A stretch of 6,729 nt of DNA, taken from a bacterium (GTDB taxonomy: Bacteria > Arandabacterota > Arandabacteria > Arandabacterales > JALGWA01). A program made the translations under genes and the position numbers. Positions 1-5,928 of this stretch are shown here, piece by piece; position 1 is the stretch's first letter, and each line of letters begins with the position of its first letter. A model generated the notes under the pieces. The model was given only the letters and a program-made list of their open reading frames with translations, was not told where the DNA came from and ran no database searches. The DNA is taken from positions 1 to 6,729 of the forward strand of contig JALGWA010000073.1 in assembly GCA_025774425.1 (NCBI GenBank). Reading direction: 5' to 3'.

Positions 1-1
1 C

Positions 2-124
2 CGGCGGCGGGGCATCGAGTGTGTCGAGATAGGGCGCATGACGGGCAGACGCGCCTGGCTGGTCCGGGACGGCAAGCGCAGGCCGTTTCCGGCTGCCGGG
101 GTGGACGAGATCACCAGGATTTGA
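2..124 (+). CDS. C-terminal fragment of a probable AIR-synthase/HypE-like (PurM superfamily) protein
   Basis: Only the last 40 codons are in the window; the gene begins upstream. The frame ends at TGA 122-124 and reads GIECVEIGRMTGRRAWLVRD, then a basic, proline-containing stretch and a final DEITRI. A short beta-strand giving an 'IG.(V/M)' motif, then a strand with 'LVRDG', then an acidic 'DE' near the C-terminus, is the usual ending of PurM-superfamily ATP-binding proteins such as HypE, ThiL and 'AIR synthase related' proteins. That is recognition from a short tail, so the exact family (HypE, ThiL or other) cannot be decided, and no catalytic residue is visible. It is separated from the next gene by 112 bases containing a candidate promoter, so it is probably the end of a separate transcript. 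Confidence 0.5.
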   Translation, partial: RRRGIECVEIGRMTGRRAWLVRDGKRRPFPAAGVDEITRI

Positions 125-173
125 CGGGCCGGGCGGGAGTGATTGTGCATTTCGAGCTCTGACCCCATTTCGC

Positions 174-202
174 TTGACCGGGCCGCGGACGGCTGGTAAC
201 TT
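174..202 (+). promoter_or_regulatory. Candidate sigma70-type promoter for the lipid-synthesis pair
   Basis: TTGACC at 174-179 matches the -35 consensus TTGACA at five of six positions. It is followed by exactly 17 bases and then TAACTT at 197-202, which keeps the important first, second and last positions of TATAAT. Transcription would begin near 209, about 28 bases before the proposed start at 237, leaving a short leader that contains the AGGAGG site. This placement also argues against translation from TTG 174. The evidence is sequence match only, and such matches occur by chance. Confidence 0.4.
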
Positions 203-224
203 TAACCACTCCACTTTTGCGATC

Positions 225-230
225 AGGAGG
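225..230 (+). promoter_or_regulatory. Ribosome binding site AGGAGG that decides the start of the CDP-alcohol transferase
   Basis: A perfect Shine-Dalgarno core, AGGAGG, stands 6 bases before TTG 237. No comparable site precedes the alternative TTG 174 or any ATG near the beginning of the gene. This is the main reason for choosing 237. Confidence 0.7.
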
Positions 231-236
231 CGAGGT

Positions 237-833
237 TTGCTCATACCAGCAGGGGTCAGATCGGGTGTGCGCCGAGTCATGGAGCGCATCGCCGGGGGCG
301 CCGTCGCGCTCGGACTGACGCCCAACATCGTCACCGTCCTCGGCCTGGTTCCCGCCGTCATGTGCGGTTTCGCGTTCGCCGCGGGCCGGATGCGGCTCGC
401 GGGGGGCCTTCTCCTCGTGTCGGGAGTCATGGACATGCTGGACGGGGCCATAGCCCGCGTTGCGGAAGGCGAGACGAGGTTCGGCGCCCTGCTGGATTCG
501 ACCATCGACAGGTACGCCGAGATCGCCGTCTACATGGGGCTCGTCATTCTCTACAGGGATTCCGTGTGGCCGCTCACGGGTGTAATGCTTGCCTTATGCG
601 GGTCGCTGATGGTAAGTTATGTGAAGGCACGCGCGGAGGGACTCGGCCTCACGTGCAACCTGGGAATGTTACAGCGGCCCGAGAGGCTTGTCATCCTGAT
701 GGTGGGCGCGTTCATCGGAGCCGGGTATCTTGTATGGGCGGTTTACATCATAGCCGTTCTCGCGAATGTCACGGCTTTCGAACGGCTTGCGAAGATGAGG
801 AAGCAGGCGGGTCGGCAACGGCCCCAGGAGTAG
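237..833 (+). CDS. CDP-alcohol phosphatidyltransferase, probable phosphatidylinositol phosphate synthase
   Basis: This is an integral membrane enzyme of 198 residues that joins a CDP-activated lipid to an alcohol. The family signature is complete: DMLDGAIAR (D66, D69, G70, A73, R74), eight residues later G83, then D87 and D91; these acidic residues bind the catalytic metals and CDP. About six hydrophobic segments are visible. TPNIVT near residues 24-29 and SYVKARAEGLGL followed by QRPER are features I associate with the phosphatidylinositol-phosphate/archaetidylinositol-phosphate synthase branch rather than with PgsA or PssA. Ino1 starts only 18 bases downstream and would supply inositol 1-phosphate, so the inferred reaction is CDP-diacylglycerol plus inositol 1-phosphate giving phosphatidylinositol phosphate and CMP. 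Start TTG 237 is chosen from the AGGAGG site and the family's usual N-terminus; TTG 174 would add 21 unlikely residues. The family is certain and the substrate is inferred. Phosphatidylglycerophosphate synthase is the main alternative. Confidence 0.85.
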   Translation: MLIPAGVRSGVRRVMERIAGGAVALGLTPNIVTVLGLVPAVMCGFAFAAGRMRLAGGLLLVSGVMDMLDGAIARVAEGETRFGALLDSTIDRYAEIAVYMGLVILYRDSVWPLTGVMLALCGSLMVSYVKARAEGLGLTCNLGMLQRPERLVILMVGAFIGAGYLVWAVYIIAVLANVTAFERLAKMRKQAGRQRPQE

Positions 834-851
834 ATCAGGGGAGGTAGCGAA

Positions 852-2006
852 ATGGGCAAGGTAAGAGTGGGAATAATAGGCGTCGGGAACTGCGCGTCCG
901 CTCTGGTTCAGGGAGTCCACTATTACAAGAACGCCAAGGAGGACGAGATCGTCCCGGGCCTGATGCACACCAATCTCGGCGGTTATCACGTCGGCGACAT
1001 CGAGTTCAGCGCGGCCATCGACATCGACAAGAACAAGGTCGGCAAGGACCTCGCCGAGGCCATATACACCAAGCCCAACAACACCTACCGGTTCTGCGAC
1101 GTGCCCAAGACCGGCACCAAGGTCGTCCGCGGCATGACGCATGACGGGCTCGGCATATACCTGTCCAAGATCATCGAGAAAGCCCCGGGCCAGACGGCGA
1201 ACATAGTCAAGGTATTGAAGGAATCCAAGACGGACGTCGTAGTCAACTTCCTCCACGTGGGCAGCGAAGAGGCGACCAAATGGTATGTCGAGCAGATTCT
1301 CGAGGCCGGTTGCGGCTTCGTCAACGGCATCCCGGTTTTCATAGCCCGCGAGAACTACTGGCAGGGCAGGTTCGCGGCCAAGGGGCTGCCCGTGATCGGC
1401 GACGACATAAAGAGCCAGGTCGGCGCTACGATCGTCCACAGGGTGCTGACGAGGCTGTTCCGGGACAGGGGAGTCATCCTCGACAGGACGAGCCAGCTCA
1501 ATGTCGGCGGCAACACGGACTTCCTCAACATGCTCGAACGGGCCAGGCTGCAGTCGAAGAAGATATCCAAGACCAATGCGGTGACGTCCCAGCTCGATTA
1601 CGACATAGGGGCGGACAATGTCTATATCGGCCCCAGCGACTATGTGGCGTGGCTCTCGGACCGCAAGTGGGCGCACATACGCCTCGAGGGCACGACTTTC
1701 GGTGACGTGCCGCTCAACATCGAGCTCAAGCTGGAGGTCTGGGATTCGCCGAACTCGGCGGGCGTCATGATAGACGCCGTCAGGTGCTGCAAGCTGGCGA
1801 TGGACGCCGGCATGTCGGGCGCGCTGGAAGCCCCGAGCTCCTACTTCATGAAATCGCCGCCGCGGCAGTTCACGGATGACGTCGCCAGGCGCATGGTGGA
1901 AGAGTTCATCGAGGTAACCTCCCTCAAGAAGGTGAAGGCGGGCAAGGGCGCCGCGGCGGCCAAGTCGCGATCCGCGGCAAAGGGGAAGAAGACGAGGTCC
2001 CGCTAG
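852..2006 (+). CDS. ino1: Inositol-1-phosphate synthase (Ino1, bacterial/mycobacterial-like type)
   Basis: This soluble, NAD-dependent enzyme turns D-glucose 6-phosphate into 1L-myo-inositol 1-phosphate by internal oxidation, aldol-type cyclisation and reduction. The protein has 384 residues. The N-terminal NAD fold is seen in [15 protein letters not shown] (residues 7-21). Other blocks typical of the prokaryotic type are GDDIKSQ (183-189), NVGGNTDF (217-224) and [13 protein letters not shown] (292-304), the last carrying conserved active-site lysine and aspartate. The length is close to mycobacterial Ino1 except for the end: residues 359-384 form a Lys/Arg/Ala-rich tail with 11 basic and no acidic residues, which the core enzyme does not need. 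ATG 852 is preceded by GGGGAGG at 838-844. The gene sits 18 bases after the CDP-alcohol transferase, so the two are probably co-transcribed and work in sequence. A 69-base gap then separates it from tmk. Confidence 0.95.
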   Translation: MGKVRVGIIGVGNCASALVQGVHYYKNAKEDEIVPGLMHTNLGGYHVGDIEFSAAIDIDKNKVGKDLAEAIYTKPNNTYRFCDVPKTGTKVVRGMTHDGLGIYLSKIIEKAPGQTANIVKVLKESKTDVVVNFLHVGSEEATKWYVEQILEAGCGFVNGIPVFIARENYWQGRFAAKGLPVIGDDIKSQVGATIVHRVLTRLFRDRGVILDRTSQLNVGGNTDFLNMLERARLQSKKISKTNAVTSQLDYDIGADNVYIGPSDYVAWLSDRKWAHIRLEGTTFGDVPLNIELKLEVWDSPNSAGVMIDAVRCCKLAMDAGMSGALEAPSSYFMKSPPRQFTDDVARRMVEEFIEVTSLKKVKAGKGAAAAKSRSAAKGKKTRSR

Positions 2007-2063
2007 CAGCCCTGTCTCGACGCGCACGGAGACGCTACCCGGACGGCCCGTGACCTTCCGGAC

Positions 2064-2067
2064 GAGG
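2064..2067 (+). promoter_or_regulatory. Weak ribosome site (GAGG) supporting the tmk start at TTG 2076
   Basis: GAGG lies 8 bases before TTG 2076 but only 2 bases before the in-frame TTG 2070. The spacing favours 2076, giving an N-terminus MARGIFITFEG that matches the normal short lead-in to the P-loop in this family. Confidence 0.5.
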
Positions 2068-2075
2068 TTTTGTTC

Positions 2076-2708
2076 TTGGCGAGAGGAATCTTCATCACCT
2101 TCGAGGGCATCGAGGGCTGCGGCAAGAGCACGCAGGTCGAGCGCCTGAGATCCTATCTCGTGGAGTCGGGACGGGAAGTCGTGGTTACGCGGGAACCCGG
2201 GGGCTGCCTTATCGGTGAAAAAGTGAGGGACATTCTGTTGAATCCCGAGAACCGGGGCATGACGGCCCTGACCGAACTCCTGCTGTACGAGGCGAGCCGC
2301 GCCCAGCACGTCGCCGATGTGATACGGCCCGCGCTCGATGAGGGCAAGACGGTGATCAGTGACCGTTTCTATGACGCCTCGACCGCATACCAGGGTCATG
2401 CGAGGGGCATCGGCGCCGATAAGGTGGAGGAGCTCAATCTCTTCGCCACGGCTGGATTGAGGCCGGATCTCACGATTGTACTCGACCTGCCTGCATCGGA
2501 AGGGCTGAGGCGTCTCGGCCGGGATCTGGACCGCATAGAGAGTGAGGCGCTTGACTTTCACGAGAAGGTCAGGAAGGGTTATATTGAGATCGCCAGGAGC
2601 GATCCTGCCAGGGTGAAGGTGGTGGACTCTTCCGGCACGATCGAGACCACCGCCGCCGAGATCAGGAGAATAGTGGACCGATTCCTTCCCCCTAGGAGGC
2701 GAGGCTAA
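2076..2708 (+). CDS. tmk: Thymidylate kinase (dTMP kinase)
   Basis: This cytosolic kinase phosphorylates dTMP to dTDP with ATP, the step toward dTTP for DNA synthesis. From TTG 2076 the protein has 210 residues, the usual size. The Walker A loop is GIEGCGKS (11-18), TREPGG is at 38-43, and the DR(F/Y) motif is DRFYD (96-100), followed by AYQG. The LID has RDLDRIESE, with R149 and R153. An uncharged P-loop interior combined with arginines in the LID points to the E. coli-like type II enzyme rather than the yeast-like type I. The upstream gap (2007-2075) has only weak hairpin potential. The next gene begins 4 bases after the stop, so tmk probably heads or belongs to the operon with the protease. 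Its common partner holB is absent here. Confidence 0.95.
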   Translation: MARGIFITFEGIEGCGKSTQVERLRSYLVESGREVVVTREPGGCLIGEKVRDILLNPENRGMTALTELLLYEASRAQHVADVIRPALDEGKTVISDRFYDASTAYQGHARGIGADKVEELNLFATAGLRPDLTIVLDLPASEGLRRLGRDLDRIESEALDFHEKVRKGYIEIARSDPARVKVVDSSGTIETTAAEIRRIVDRFLPPRRRG

Positions 2709-2712
2709 CAGC

Positions 2713-4278
2713 ATGTTGAGAGTGAGAAGATCGAGAGCGATGCTCGTCGGCGTGGGCATCGTGTTCATGTCCATCGCCGCCGTCGCGCTCGCGAAGACGC
2801 AGAACGTCCGCGACAGCCTAATCCTGTTCAACGAGGTTCTGACGCACGTCCGCGAGGATTATGTCGAGAGGGTGGACTTCCACAAGCTCATCGAGGGCTC
2901 CATAAGGGGCATGCTCGACACCCTCGATCCGCATACGACATACCTCACCAAGAAACAATACGAAGACCTCATGGTCAGCACGCACGGGTCCTTCGGGGGG
3001 CTCGGCATAGAGATCGACATCAGGAACGACTGGCTCACGGTCATAGCCCCCATAGAGGGCACGCCCGCGTACAGGATGGGCATAAGGGGCGGCGACCAGA
3101 TCATCGCGATCGAGGGCGTGTCTACGCGCGGCATCACGATAACGGAGGCCGTGAGCAAGCTCCGCGGGCCCAAGGGCACCGAGGTCACCATCACGATCAG
3201 GCGGGCCGGCGAGGAAGAGCCCCTCGACTACACGATCGAGCGGGACATCATCGAGATAAAGAGCGTGCCCTTCGCCGGCATGCTCGAAGACGGCATCGGC
3301 TACGTGAGGATCGCCCAGTTCTCGCAGCATACGAGCAAGGAACTCCGCGATGCCTTGAGAGATCTCGAGAACCAGGGCATGCGGAAGCTGATCATCGACC
3401 TCAGGCGGAACACGGGCGGCCTCCTCTCCCAGGCGATCGAAGTCTCGGAGCAGTTCCTGAAGCCCAAGCAGAAGATAGTCTCCACGAGGGGCAGGAAGAG
3501 GCAGCAGAACCGCGATTACAACGCGGGCACCAGGGCCCGGGGCGGCGACTATCCGCTCATAGTGCTCGTCGACCACGCGAGCGCGAGCGCGTCCGAGATC
3601 GTCGCCGGCTGCATACAGGACCTCGACCGCGGGCTCGTCGTGGGCACTACGACCTTCGGAAAGGGGACCGTCCAGAGCGTCATGCGGCTTCCCGGAGGCG
3701 GTGCTGTGAAGCTGACGACCGCCAAGTACTATACGCCGAGCGGCAGGTGCATAAACATGGATCCCGAGCCGAGCGAGGAGAGCGCCATCATCAGGGACGA
3801 CGGCGGCGCCGCGGATTCCGCGATCGTCTATCATACCCAAGGCGGGCGTGCCGTGTACGGCGGCGGCGGCATCCGGCCCGACATAGTGGTGGAGCCCGAC
3901 AGCGTTCCGCCCATCGTGAGCAGGGTGGCGAGAGCGGGCTTGATCTTCGAGTACGCCGTCCGCTACGTCGCGGAGAACGAGGACATCCCCGAGGACTTCG
4001 GCGACCGGCCCGGCCTCATGGACGGGCTCAAGAGTTTTCTCGTCGAGAAGGACTTCGAGTTCGACGATGATGAGTTCGCCGAGGGAGAGGACTTCATGAA
4101 GGTGATGTTGAGGTCGGAGATCGCACGCAAGGCCTTCGGGGACGAAGCCGCCTATCGCATCTCGCTCGAGAGAGACAGCCAGCTGCAGAGGACGGTCGAT
4201 ATCATCCGGAACTCCGAAACGCTGAGCGACTTGTTCGTGCTAGCGGCGGCAGAGGCTGAATCTCGAAAAGATGAGTGA
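2713..4278 (+). CDS. ctpA: Exported carboxyl-terminal processing protease, S41 family, with PDZ domain
   Basis: This serine/lysine protease cleaves proteins from or near their C-terminus in the cell envelope. The 521-residue protein has a basic N-terminus and a hydrophobic segment (about 9-27) ending in ALA before K28, which fits a signal peptide or an uncleaved anchor. A DPHTTYL motif follows (about 73-79), then a PDZ domain (about 94-166) that holds the substrate tail. In the catalytic domain (about 185-385), SASASE gives the nucleophile S292 and TFGKGTVQ gives the general base K317, with Q321 at the usual third position. The 25-residue Ser-Lys spacing equals that of E. coli Prc and B. subtilis CtpB. 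GGGIRPDIVVEPD (from about 384) marks the end of the conserved part. A C-terminal region of about 125 residues follows, with an acidic patch at 445-460. ATG 2713 has GAGG at 2701-2704. The physiological substrate is unknown. Confidence 0.95.
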   Translation: MLRVRRSRAMLVGVGIVFMSIAAVALAKTQNVRDSLILFNEVLTHVREDYVERVDFHKLIEGSIRGMLDTLDPHTTYLTKKQYEDLMVSTHGSFGGLGIEIDIRNDWLTVIAPIEGTPAYRMGIRGGDQIIAIEGVSTRGITITEAVSKLRGPKGTEVTITIRRAGEEEPLDYTIERDIIEIKSVPFAGMLEDGIGYVRIAQFSQHTSKELRDALRDLENQGMRKLIIDLRRNTGGLLSQAIEVSEQFLKPKQKIVSTRGRKRQQNRDYNAGTRARGGDYPLIVLVDHASASASEIVAGCIQDLDRGLVVGTTTFGKGTVQSVMRLPGGGAVKLTTAKYYTPSGRCINMDPEPSEESAIIRDDGGAADSAIVYHTQGGRAVYGGGGIRPDIVVEPDSVPPIVSRVARAGLIFEYAVRYVAENEDIPEDFGDRPGLMDGLKSFLVEKDFEFDDDEFAEGEDFMKVMLRSEIARKAFGDEAAYRISLERDSQLQRTVDIIRNSETLSDLFVLAAAEAESRKDE

Positions 4279-4933
4279 CGCATCTCTCTTCATAGATTTC
4301 GACGGGACGATCTCTCCGGTCGACATCTCCAACACGTTCTTCACGCGCTTCGCCGCGCCCGGGGCGGCGGAAGCGGTGGAGGAGTGGAGGCGCGGGCTCA
4401 TCAGTTCCACGGAGTGCTTGAGGCGGGAGCTCGACGCGTATCGCGGCGACATCGTCGCGCTCAAGGAGTTCGCGGAGAGCCAACCGATCGATGAGGGTTT
4501 CTACCGCCTGGTCGAAGTGTGCGACGTGAGGGGAATCGGCATGGTCATCCTCAGCGACGGCCTCGACTACTACATCGAACCCTTTCTCGCGAAGCACGGC
4601 GTGGAGAAGACGCTCCATGCCAACCGGCTGGACGTCGACGGGAGTGATTTCGTGCTCTCCTTCCCGTACTTCAACGAGGACTGCGGCCGCTGTGCCAACT
4701 GCAAGTCGAGCCACGTGCGGGCGGCGGCCGAGGCGGGCAAGCTCGTGATCTACGTCGGTGACGGCCTCTCGGACAAGTGCGCCGCCGAGGAGGCGGACAT
4801 CGTCTTCGCGAAGCGCGACCTCGCCGCCCACTGCGACGAGAACGGCATCCCCTACATAAGGTTCGACGGCCTCGATGACGTGGCCGGTGTGATCGAAGGC
4901 GCCGACCTCGCGCGCCTCGCCGCGCGGGAATGA
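4271..4933 (+). CDS. HAD-family phosphatase, MtnX-like, substrate unknown
   Basis: This is a 220-residue cytosolic phosphatase of the haloacid dehalogenase superfamily. Motif I is DFDGT, with nucleophile D9 and acid/base D11. Motif II is LSDG with S95. Motif IV is GDGLSD, with Mg-binding D164 and D168. Between them lies CGRCANCK (138-145), a cluster of three cysteines followed by K145, which probably serves as motif III lysine. A Cys-rich stretch ending in CK is also found in MtnX, the methionine-salvage phosphatase, and the order of the other blocks agrees with that family. No methionine-salvage genes (mtnK, mtnW, mtnA) are nearby, so the MtnX reaction should not be assumed; other small phosphorylated metabolites are possible. 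The start ATG 4271 overlaps the protease end by 8 bases, and the stop overlaps the next gene, which suggests translational coupling. Confidence 0.85.
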   Translation: MSDASLFIDFDGTISPVDISNTFFTRFAAPGAAEAVEEWRRGLISSTECLRRELDAYRGDIVALKEFAESQPIDEGFYRLVEVCDVRGIGMVILSDGLDYYIEPFLAKHGVEKTLHANRLDVDGSDFVLSFPYFNEDCGRCANCKSSHVRAAAEAGKLVIYVGDGLSDKCAAEEADIVFAKRDLAAHCDENGIPYIRFDGLDDVAGVIEGADLARLAARE

Positions 4934-5928
4934 TGGCCGTCGGGGACTTCACCGGGGCGGGCAAGATACTCCTGGCGCCGCTTGCCGGTGTCTCCGACTC
5001 CCCCTTCAGGCGAATGTGCAGGGATTTCGGCGCCGACGCCGTCTATACCGAGATGGTAAGCTCCGAGGGGCTCACGCGCAGGAACGTCGGAAGCGTCGAA
5101 CTCACCAGATTCGACGAGCGGGAGCGGCCGATCGGCATACAGGTCTTCGGGAAGCGCCCGGCGCGGATGGCGGAGGCGGCCGGTATTCTCGAGGCCCTCG
5201 AGCCGGACATCCTGGACATCAACGCCTGCTGCCCCGCGCGGCGCGTCGTCTCCAAGGGCGGCGGCGCGGCCCTTCTCAAGACGCCGGACCTGCTGAGGGA
5301 GATCATAACGGAGGTCGTCCGCGCGACGGGACTGCCGGTGTCGGTGAAGATCCGCATCGGCTGGGACGAAGACAGCATCAACGCCGTCGATGTCGCGCGC
5401 ATGGCCGAGGACTCGGGCGCTGTCGCCGTCACGGTGCACGGCCGGACGGCGAAGCAGGGCTTCCGCGGCCGGAGCGACTGGAGCCTGGTCGCGGAAGTGA
5501 AGCGCGCCGTCGGGATTCCGGTCATCCTGACGGGGGACGTGATGCGCCCGGAGGATGTGAAGCGCGGCATCGACGCCACCGGCTGCGACGCCGTGATGAT
5601 CGCCAGGGGGAGCTTCGGCCGGCCGTGGATCTTCGAGCAGGCGCGCGAGTATATCGAGAGGGGAACCTACGCGGAGTTCCCGCCGGAGAAGTGGGTCGGG
5701 GTCGCGCTCAGGCATCTCGACCTCATGATAGAGACGTTCGGCGAGAGGATGGGCGTGTTGCGGTTCAGGAAGCACCTTTTGTGGTATACAAAAGGCCTGT
5801 ACCGTGTGGTAGCATTGCGGTGGCACATGGCGCGCCTGCATACGCGGGCCGAGGTCGCCGCGTTGCTCGAGCGGGCGGTTTCCGAAAACGCCGACAGGAG
5901 GCGCAACCGTGGAGAGAAGGGAGCTTGA
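4930..5928 (+). CDS. dusB: tRNA-dihydrouridine synthase, DusB/NifR3 type
   Basis: This FMN enzyme reduces selected uridines of tRNA to dihydrouridine with NADPH. The 332-residue protein shows the flavin-binding start LLAPLAGVSDSPFRRM, the active-site loop with N98 and catalytic C101 (DINACCP), then GGGAALLK. K140 lies in VKIRIGW and H170 in HGRT. The phosphate-binding end is GRPWIF, and the C-terminal helical tRNA-binding domain includes RKHLLWYTKG, as in DusB. Two positions are odd: the usual NMGCP reads NACCP here, and the usual NGD after the PVI strand is TGD (T201-D203). The barrel and catalytic residues are otherwise intact, so activity is expected. ATG 4930 overlaps the preceding TGA in ATGA and has no clear ribosome site of its own; a second ATG at 4933 is equally possible. 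It is probably translated by coupling to the phosphatase gene. Confidence 0.93.
   Translation: MMAVGDFTGAGKILLAPLAGVSDSPFRRMCRDFGADAVYTEMVSSEGLTRRNVGSVELTRFDERERPIGIQVFGKRPARMAEAAGILEALEPDILDINACCPARRVVSKGGGAALLKTPDLLREIITEVVRATGLPVSVKIRIGWDEDSINAVDVARMAEDSGAVAVTVHGRTAKQGFRGRSDWSLVAEVKRAVGIPVILTGDVMRPEDVKRGIDATGCDAVMIARGSFGRPWIFEQAREYIERGTYAEFPPEKWVGVALRHLDLMIETFGERMGVLRFRKHLLWYTKGLYRVVALRWHMARLHTRAEVAALLERAVSENADRRRNRGEKGA
5896..5901 (+). promoter_or_regulatory. Ribosome binding site AGGAGG for larB, inside the end of dusB
   Basis: AGGAGG sits 7 bases before GTG 5909, within the last codons of dusB. The ideal spacing supports GTG as the start and implies independent initiation of larB despite the overlap. 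Confidence 0.7.

Larger units (their letters stand above)
125..236. other. Intergenic region upstream of the inositol-lipid genes
   Basis: This is the longest gap between genes in the window. It contains the left arm of a 9-bp inverted repeat (158-166), a plausible -35/-10 pair (174-202) and an AGGAGG site (225-230). It is more AT-rich around 197-220 than the flanking genes. An open frame from TTG 174 runs through it into the next gene, but its first 21 codons (for example GNFNHSTF) do not look like the start of this family, so it is treated as non-coding. No convincing transcription terminator for the upstream gene was seen. Confidence 0.6.
158..260. repeat. 9-bp perfect inverted repeat, possible remnant of a small mobile element
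   Basis: TCTGACCCC at 158-166 is the exact reverse complement of GGGGTCAGA at 252-260. Allowing a 2-base gap, the match extends by TCG on the outer side of each arm (left arm read in reverse: GGGGTCAGAGCTCG; right arm: GGGGTCAGATCG). The enclosed 103 bases hold the candidate promoter, the ribosome site and the start codon of the lipid gene. From memory, GGGGTCAGAGCTCG-like ends occur near REP-associated (Y1) transposases in environmental bacteria, but this was not checked. No target duplication was seen. The right arm lies inside the coding region, which makes chance a serious alternative. Confidence 0.35.

Noticed and set aside
121..150. Second promoter-like match with TTGACG at 121-126
   Set aside because: No acceptable -10 element occurs at the right distance, and the hexamer overlaps the stop codon of the preceding gene.
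174..236. N-terminal extension of the CDP-alcohol transferase from TTG 174
   Set aside because: There is no ribosome site before 174, the encoded residues are not typical of the family, and a perfect AGGAGG precedes TTG 237 at ideal spacing.
2014..2061. Possible terminator between ino1 and tmk
   Set aside because: Two short stems are possible (GTCTC/GAGAC at 2014-2033 and CCGGA/TCCGG at 2039-2061). Each has only five pairs and a loop of ten or more bases, and only a four-T run lies some bases downstream. This is too weak to call a terminator.
669..2831. Very long open frame on the minus strand (720 codons) across ino1 and tmk
   Set aside because: It is antisense to two clearly recognisable, conserved genes. 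Its translation is rich in Arg, Asp and His with no known motif, as expected when GC-rich third positions suppress stop codons on the opposite strand.
2818..3840. Minus-strand open frame of 340 codons within the protease gene
   Set aside because: It is a shadow of the S41 protease coding strand, and no family features are visible in it.
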